From Acidobacteriota bacterium (GTDB taxonomy: Bacteria; Acidobacteriota; Thermoanaerobaculia; Multivoradales; JBCCEF01), in the NCBI GenBank assembly GCA_039030395.1, contig JBCCEF010000011.1, positions 100,762 to 164,761 of the forward strand: a stretch of 64,000 bases of DNA, given 5' to 3'. The translations under genes and the position numbers were made by a program. Each line of letters starts with the position of its first letter. Positions within the stretch are counted from its first letter, which is position 1. The notes below the pieces were generated by a model that saw only the letters and a program-made list of their open reading frames with translations, was not told the DNA's origin and did no database searches. Shown piece after piece: positions 60,466 through 64,000 of this stretch.

Positions 60466-60909
60466 CTAGCCGACTCCGAGCCGTCTTCCATCGATCACCC
60501 GAAAACCCTCCCGCTGAGCCGCCGCCACTAGGCGTTCATCGAGGCAGACAAATTCAAGACTGGCGGGCTGACCTTCCGACGCCGCCAGAGCGGCTGCGAG
60601 TTGCAGTGCATCCGCGGCTCGTAAGTCGTGGACTCGCAGTAGACGCCGGGCGGACCTGCGCACCATTTCCAGGGCGTCGACGGTTGACCAGGTGTTCGAG
60701 AACTCGTCGAGGGCTTCGAAGACTCCGTGACTCTCGGCAGCCGTGAGATGTCCCGACCGCTCCAGTCGGGCGACAGCCGAAGCGCATTCGACCTCTGAAC
60801 CCCACCACACCAGGATCTCCTGCCCATCCATCGCGATGTGAGCCAAGCTGACGCTACTCTTCTCCTCTACCAGCAGAGGAACCAACGCTGAGCTGTCCCA
60901 AAACCTCAT
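60466..60909 (-). CDS. vapC: PIN-domain toxin (VapC-like)
   Basis: 147 aa. PIN ribonuclease acidic residues: Asp5 (FWDSSALVPLL), Glu in WWGSEVECASAV, Asp in LRAADALQLAAAL and Asp in FVCLDERLV. VapC toxins cleave tRNA or rRNA loops. The ATG overlaps the antitoxin stop (ATGA), the usual toxin-antitoxin order of antitoxin first. The assignment to VapC rather than another PIN group is by context. Confidence 0.9.
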   Translation of the reverse strand: MRFWDSSALVPLLVEEKSSVSLAHIAMDGQEILVWWGSEVECASAVARLERSGHLTAAESHGVFEALDEFSNTWSTVDALEMVRRSARRLLRVHDLRAADALQLAAALAASEGQPASLEFVCLDERLVAAAQREGFRVIDGRRLGVG

Positions 60910-61205
60910 CGGCCCGTGGACCGCTCTTCGAGAAGAACTTCCAAAAGGCTGCCGCCCTCACGAGCCTTCGGCCGGGGCCTCCGAAGGAGATCCTCGGCAA
61001 CGGGTTCTCTCGCTCGCTGGAGAATTCCGCGGCGTTCGAGGCGATCGACTCGGCCGCTCGACAAACCGGCATCGCGATCGACGGCCGAGGTCAACCGCGC
61101 GACCGGCCGACCACGATCCAGAATCAAGATCGTCTCACCGTCACGAACCTGGTCGATCAAGGCACTCAGACCATTTTTGGTCTCGGTCAATGTAGCCGTC
61201 TTCAT
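60906..61205 (-). CDS. Phd/YefM-type antitoxin
   Basis: 99 aa. The N-terminal DNA-binding part KTATLTETKNGLSALIDQVRDGETILILDRGRPVA (shown here only as a span, residues 2-36) follows the Phd/YefM pattern, with N-G-L-S and D-R-G-R-P-V-A as landmarks. The C-terminal half is Arg-rich and should wrap the toxin. The ATG lies only a few bases from a TATAAT box inside a palindrome, so the message is probably leaderless and self-repressed. The open frame to 61757 upstream is noise. Confidence 0.88.
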   Translation of the reverse strand: MKTATLTETKNGLSALIDQVRDGETILILDRGRPVARLTSAVDRDAGLSSGRVDRLERRGILQRAREPVAEDLLRRPRPKAREGGSLLEVLLEERSTGR

Positions 61206-61206
61206 T

Positions 61207-61221
61207 TGGCTATTATAGCCA
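61207..61221 (-). promoter_or_regulatory. Palindromic operator with -10 box of the toxin-antitoxin operon
   Basis: TGGCTATTATAGCCA on the plus strand is a perfect palindrome with 7-bp arms. On the minus strand it contains TATAAT, whose last base lies 6 nt before the antitoxin ATG. A protein bound here would cover the -10 box, which fits autorepression by the Phd/YefM antitoxin. A -35 resembling TTTTCC 18 nt upstream is weak. Confidence 0.8.
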
Positions 61222-61273
61222 TCTTGATGAGCTAGGGAAAAGCCCCCGATCGAACTCGCGATCGAAAGAGCAT

Positions 61274-62803
61274 TCATCCAACGTTCCTCCGGTACTGGAT
61301 TGCCTCCGCCAGATCCGCCGAAGCGATGCGGTCGCGGCCGGCGAGGTCGGCTAGCGTGCGGGAGACCTTGAGGATGCGGTGGACGGCGCGGGCGGAGAGG
61401 CCGAGGCGCTCGAAGGCGCTGTCGAGGAGTCGCTGGGCGGAAAGATCGAGGGCGCAATGTCGGCGGACACCCTCGGCGCTCAGACCGGCGTTGTGGGTGG
61501 TGGACTCGCCTCCGCCGGCCTTGGAGTGTCGCTTCTGCTGGCGATTCCTCGCTGCAGCCACCCGCACCGCGACGTCGGCGGAGGATTCGCCGGGCTCCGA
61601 GCGCAGCTCTTTCAAGGTGACGGCCGGGACTTCGACGTGGAGATCGATGCGGTCGAGCAGCGGACCGGAAATGCGGCTGCGATAGCGCTCCACGAGGTTC
61701 GGCGCGCAGCGGCACTGAAAGCGGCCTCTCAGGTCCCCCAGATGGCCGCACATACATGGGTTCATCGCCGCAACCAAGGCGAAGCGCGCCGGAAACGTCA
61801 GCCGCGCCCGACTGCGAACGACGGACACAAAGCCCTCTTCGAGTGGCTGCCGAAGGGACTCGAGGGCGTCACGGCGAAATTCCGGTAGTTCGTCGAGAAA
61901 AAGGACCCCGTGGTGAGCCAGGCTGGCTTCACCGGGCCGCGGAATGGAGCCACCACCGATCAGCCCGGCAGCGCTAGTGCCGGCGTGAGGGCTGCGGAAA
62001 GGTCGGCGGCGCATCAATCCACTCGGCGGCCTGTTGCCGGACAGCGAGTGGATCTTGGTAACCGCGAGCGCCTCGGCCGGCGCTAGGGGCGGCAGCAGCC
62101 CCGGCAAGCGACGGGCCAGCATGGTCTTGCCGGATCCCGGAGGCCCGACGAAGATCACGTTGTGGGAGCCCGCCGCCGCCACTTCGAGGGCCCGCTTGGC
62201 GGCTCCTTGGCCGCGCACCTCGGAGAGATCCGGCATTTCCCGACCGGCCTCGTGCCCAAGAGCTACCCCCGCGGTCACGACCGGCAGTCGGTCGAGGCCG
62301 AGGAGATGACGTACCGCCTCGTCCAGCCGCTCGACGGCCACCACGTCGAGGCCGCCGAGGGCCACCGCCTCGCGCGCCGTCGACGGCGGCAAGACGATCT
62401 CCTGCGCCGCCGCCTCGCGAGCACACTCGGCGAGGGCCAAGCCGCCACGCACCGGCCGGAGGCGCCCGTCCAGGCCCAGCTCGCCGTTGAAGAGCCGCCC
62501 CTCGAGGCACTCCTGCGGCAAGTGCCCGTGCGCCGCCAGGAGCGCCAGCGCGATGGCCAGGTCGAGGTGATTGCCTTCCTTGCGGAGGTCCGCCGGAGCG
62601 AGATTGACCACCACCGCCCGCGGCGGCAGCTCAAAACCACAGTTCTTAATCGCCGACCGCACCCGTTCGCGACTTTCGCGGACGGCGACATCCGCCAGGC
62701 CCACCAGGTGCATGCCGGGCAATCCGTTGCGGACGTCGACCTCCACCTGCACCAGGCGGGCATCGATCCCCCAGGGGGTTGCGGCGTTCGTGCGAGCGAG
62801 CAT
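61274..62803 (-). CDS. comM: YifB/ComM-type Mg-chelatase-like AAA+ ATPase
   Basis: 509 aa, complete. N-terminal ChlI-like domain (VEVDVRNGLPGMHLVGLAD, VVVNLAPADLRKEGNHLDLA), Walker A GPPGSGKT, Walker B GVLFLDELPEF, and the C-terminal MNPCMCG ... CRC cysteines and RILKVSRTLADLAG. ComM is a hexameric helicase that widens branch migration during natural transformation, so it may indicate competence. The ATG at 62803 is chosen; the upstream extension to 62899 is not family-like. Confidence 0.93.
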   Translation of the reverse strand: MLARTNAATPWGIDARLVQVEVDVRNGLPGMHLVGLADVAVRESRERVRSAIKNCGFELPPRAVVVNLAPADLRKEGNHLDLAIALALLAAHGHLPQECLEGRLFNGELGLDGRLRPVRGGLALAECAREAAAQEIVLPPSTAREAVALGGLDVVAVERLDEAVRHLLGLDRLPVVTAGVALGHEAGREMPDLSEVRGQGAAKRALEVAAAGSHNVIFVGPPGSGKTMLARRLPGLLPPLAPAEALAVTKIHSLSGNRPPSGLMRRRPFRSPHAGTSAAGLIGGGSIPRPGEASLAHHGVLFLDELPEFRRDALESLRQPLEEGFVSVVRSRARLTFPARFALVAAMNPCMCGHLGDLRGRFQCRCAPNLVERYRSRISGPLLDRIDLHVEVPAVTLKELRSEPGESSADVAVRVAAARNRQQKRHSKAGGGESTTHNAGLSAEGVRRHCALDLSAQRLLDSAFERLGLSARAVHRILKVSRTLADLAGRDRIASADLAEAIQYRRNVG

Positions 62804-62955
62804 CAATAGGGGTGACGCGAAGTCCGGCGAAGATCTTTCGCAGCGCCGACGGATTTTCGATTTTCTTAGCCCAGGAGCGGACAAACGCCGCCGGTCCACT
62901 CGGATGGCGGCCGATCACAACGTTGTAAGAAAGAGGTTTTGAGGCCAAATACCGA

Positions 62956-63310
62956 CTAGGTCGGAACGCCTAGCTGTCCCATGCGGCGGCGGAGCGCTCG
63001 CTCCGAAACCTGGAGGCCCCGTGCCTGTTCCGGCGACATGACAAGGGCCAGCAACCTCGGGAAAGGCCAAGGCACCGTCCTAGAGGCATTGAGCCAAGGT
63101 GGCGCCTTCGACCAACTCGAGAACGATCCAGTCGCCGTCGTCGGTCTCGATCCACTCCAAGATCTGGACGATGGACGCAGGGTTGAGCCGCGCGGCGGCC
63201 CGCGCTTCCCTCCGCAGCCGGGCGCGTGCAACGACAGGGTTGTCGGCCTCGCTGAGGTGACAGGCGGCGTCGAAGCGCAACTTCTCCGTCGGCGTGACTG
63301 GGCCGCGAGT
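62956..63310 (-). pseudogene. Ser/Thr protein kinase remnant
   Basis: Kinase pieces occur in different frames. One frame reads LRREARAAARLNPASIVQIL, then WIVLELVEGATLAQCL before a stop at 63080. A second frame has MSPEQARGLQVSERA, the end of the activation loop, from 63039. The whole catalytic loop (HRD and DFG motifs) between them is missing, as is the ATP-binding lysine region. It is therefore a deleted, frameshifted remnant. It lies directly after the partial surface-protein gene. Confidence 0.75.
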
Positions 63311-63315
63311 CCTAG

Positions 63316-64000
63316 CTAGCCGGAGCTTTGGGATGAACGGTGTCGGAGGATGACTCCAGCGGCCCCCAGCAGGAGGCACAAGATCATCAGCCCCAAGGGG
63401 CCGAGCGTGGGGATTGCGGCGAGCGGTAGCCCGGGCCCGCCGGGATCAACGATCTGGCCGTCGTCTCCGGTGGCGTCGCCGAGGGCGTTGTCGGCCAAGT
63501 CGAAGGTCGCGGTGGCCACGGTTTCGCCGAACACGGTGGTGGTGCCGAAGACTGCACCTGGCATGGAGTACCAGATCTCACTTGCCGAGCCCGGTGGGTT
63601 GGGGCCGTGCTTGCGGTAGGTGAGGCCTGCCAGACTCTCGATGCCGTGATAGAGCACGGTCACGGTGGCCGTCTCGCAGGGCAAGGAAAAGCCGAGCAGC
63701 CCGAACGGGTAGGCATAGCCATCCGGATCCGACGTGATGGCAACCGGGGTCTGGACTTCGTTGAGTTGACTGCAGGCACCGCTCAGCTCAACGCTCAGGT
63801 AGCCGCCACCGTGGGAAGCGGGCAAAGACGCTACATCGCTTTGCTCGGCGTCCGGGATACCATCGCCGTTGCCATCGCCAAAGTTGGGCCCGGCGTTTTC
63901 GACGTCGGCGGGCACGCCATCGAAGTCTTCGATGATGAACTCGGCGGTGACCATTTGCGGCGCGGTGACGTTGTCGAGATCACAGGTGAGACCCACACAG
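63316..64000 (-). CDS. IPTL-CTERM surface protein, partial
   Basis: The frame is open at the window's right edge, so the N-terminus is missing; about 228 residues are visible. A middle segment (YRKHGPNPPG ... ATATFDLADNALGDATGDDG ... VDPGGPG) matches 'choice-of-anchor' type domains. The end, AAIPTLGPLGLMILCLLLGAAG followed by Arg-rich residues, written here only as landmarks, is an IPTL C-terminal sorting signal: IPTL box, helix, basic tail. Such proteins are cleaved and anchored at the outer surface by a dedicated protease. No sorting enzyme lies in the window. Confidence 0.85.
   Translation of the reverse strand, partial: CVGLTCDLDNVTAPQMVTAEFIIEDFDGVPADVENAGPNFGDGNGDGIPDAEQSDVASLPASHGGGYLSVELSGACSQLNEVQTPVAITSDPDGYAYPFGLLGFSLPCETATVTVLYHGIESLAGLTYRKHGPNPPGSASEIWYSMPGAVFGTTTVFGETVATATFDLADNALGDATGDDGQIVDPGGPGLPLAAIPTLGPLGLMILCLLLGAAGVILRHRSSQSSG

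Noticed and set aside
1-64000. tRNA or rRNA genes
   Set aside because: Intergenic gaps were read for cloverleaf-like elements and rRNA motifs; none was found, though a covariance search would be more sensitive.

Overview
The window is GC-rich, densely coded DNA from a bacterial chromosome. Gene content fits an Acidobacteriota-like organism: IPTL-type C-terminal anchor, GFESGD-type C-terminal tail, class II photolyase, RskA-like anti-sigma factor, AtuA/acyl-CoA genes and a Ser/Thr kinase remnant. This assignment is an inference; no rRNA or tRNA gene is present to settle it.

Positions 1-29.9 kb hold the most unusual part, an array of nine paralogous genes. Seven are full-length (716-878 aa), one is cut by the window edge and one is a short single-domain version. 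They share an N-terminal module with an FRD...FHxLP-type motif and a second alpha/beta stretch, followed in those I parsed by about four beta-rich repeats of roughly 95 residues (Y-x-Y-x-V ... DG ... LVV pattern). None has a signal peptide or membrane segment. They form a plus-strand pair (1-3396), a minus-strand four-gene operon (15891 to 6307), a divergent plus-strand pair with an unrecognised 261-aa protein (15980-18950), and a second minus-strand operon (29908 to 20104). That last operon also encodes two tandem subtilisin-like S8 peptidases with intact catalytic triads, and a small stand-alone protein resembling the subtilisin propeptide/inhibitor (I9). I recognise no described system with this content and regard it as the candidate new system. 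A Y1/REP-associated transposase flanked by inverted repeats, an ICMT-like methyltransferase and a glutaredoxin-like protein interrupt it (3.6-6.2 kb). A THI5-like protein follows the second operon.

Positions 30-37.7 kb carry a secreted Cys-rich protein and a large secreted protein behind a textbook sigma-70 promoter, an SDR protein lacking the usual Tyr, a secreted zincin with its coupled partner, an ECF sigma/anti-sigma pair and a LOG-like protein. Positions 38-47.8 kb are mostly housekeeping: thymidine kinase, DUF2203, two HAD phosphatases, A-type Fe-S protein, YgfZ, alpha/beta hydrolase, isochorismatase-like hydrolase, class II photolyase and a YfhO-like membrane protein.

Positions 47.8-55.7 kb form an acyl-CoA region (hydratase, split AtuA with a membrane protein between its parts, acyl-CoA ligase, biotin-dependent carboxyltransferase) resembling leucine or acyclic-terpene catabolism. 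Positions 55.8-64 kb hold moaD-moaE, an SH3/zincin membrane protein, metF, a sugar-phosphate transferase, a VapBC-like toxin-antitoxin pair with a palindromic operator, a YifB/ComM ATPase, a kinase pseudogene and a partial IPTL-CTERM surface protein.

Two dispersed intergenic repeat families occur, three copies each. Family A (35.5, 40.3, 44.5 kb) has terminal inverted repeats beginning TAG, and in all three copies that TAG is the stop codon of the adjoining gene. Family B (37.8, 50.8, 53.0 kb) keeps a conserved GC-rich core while the flanking hairpins differ in sequence but persist in structure.
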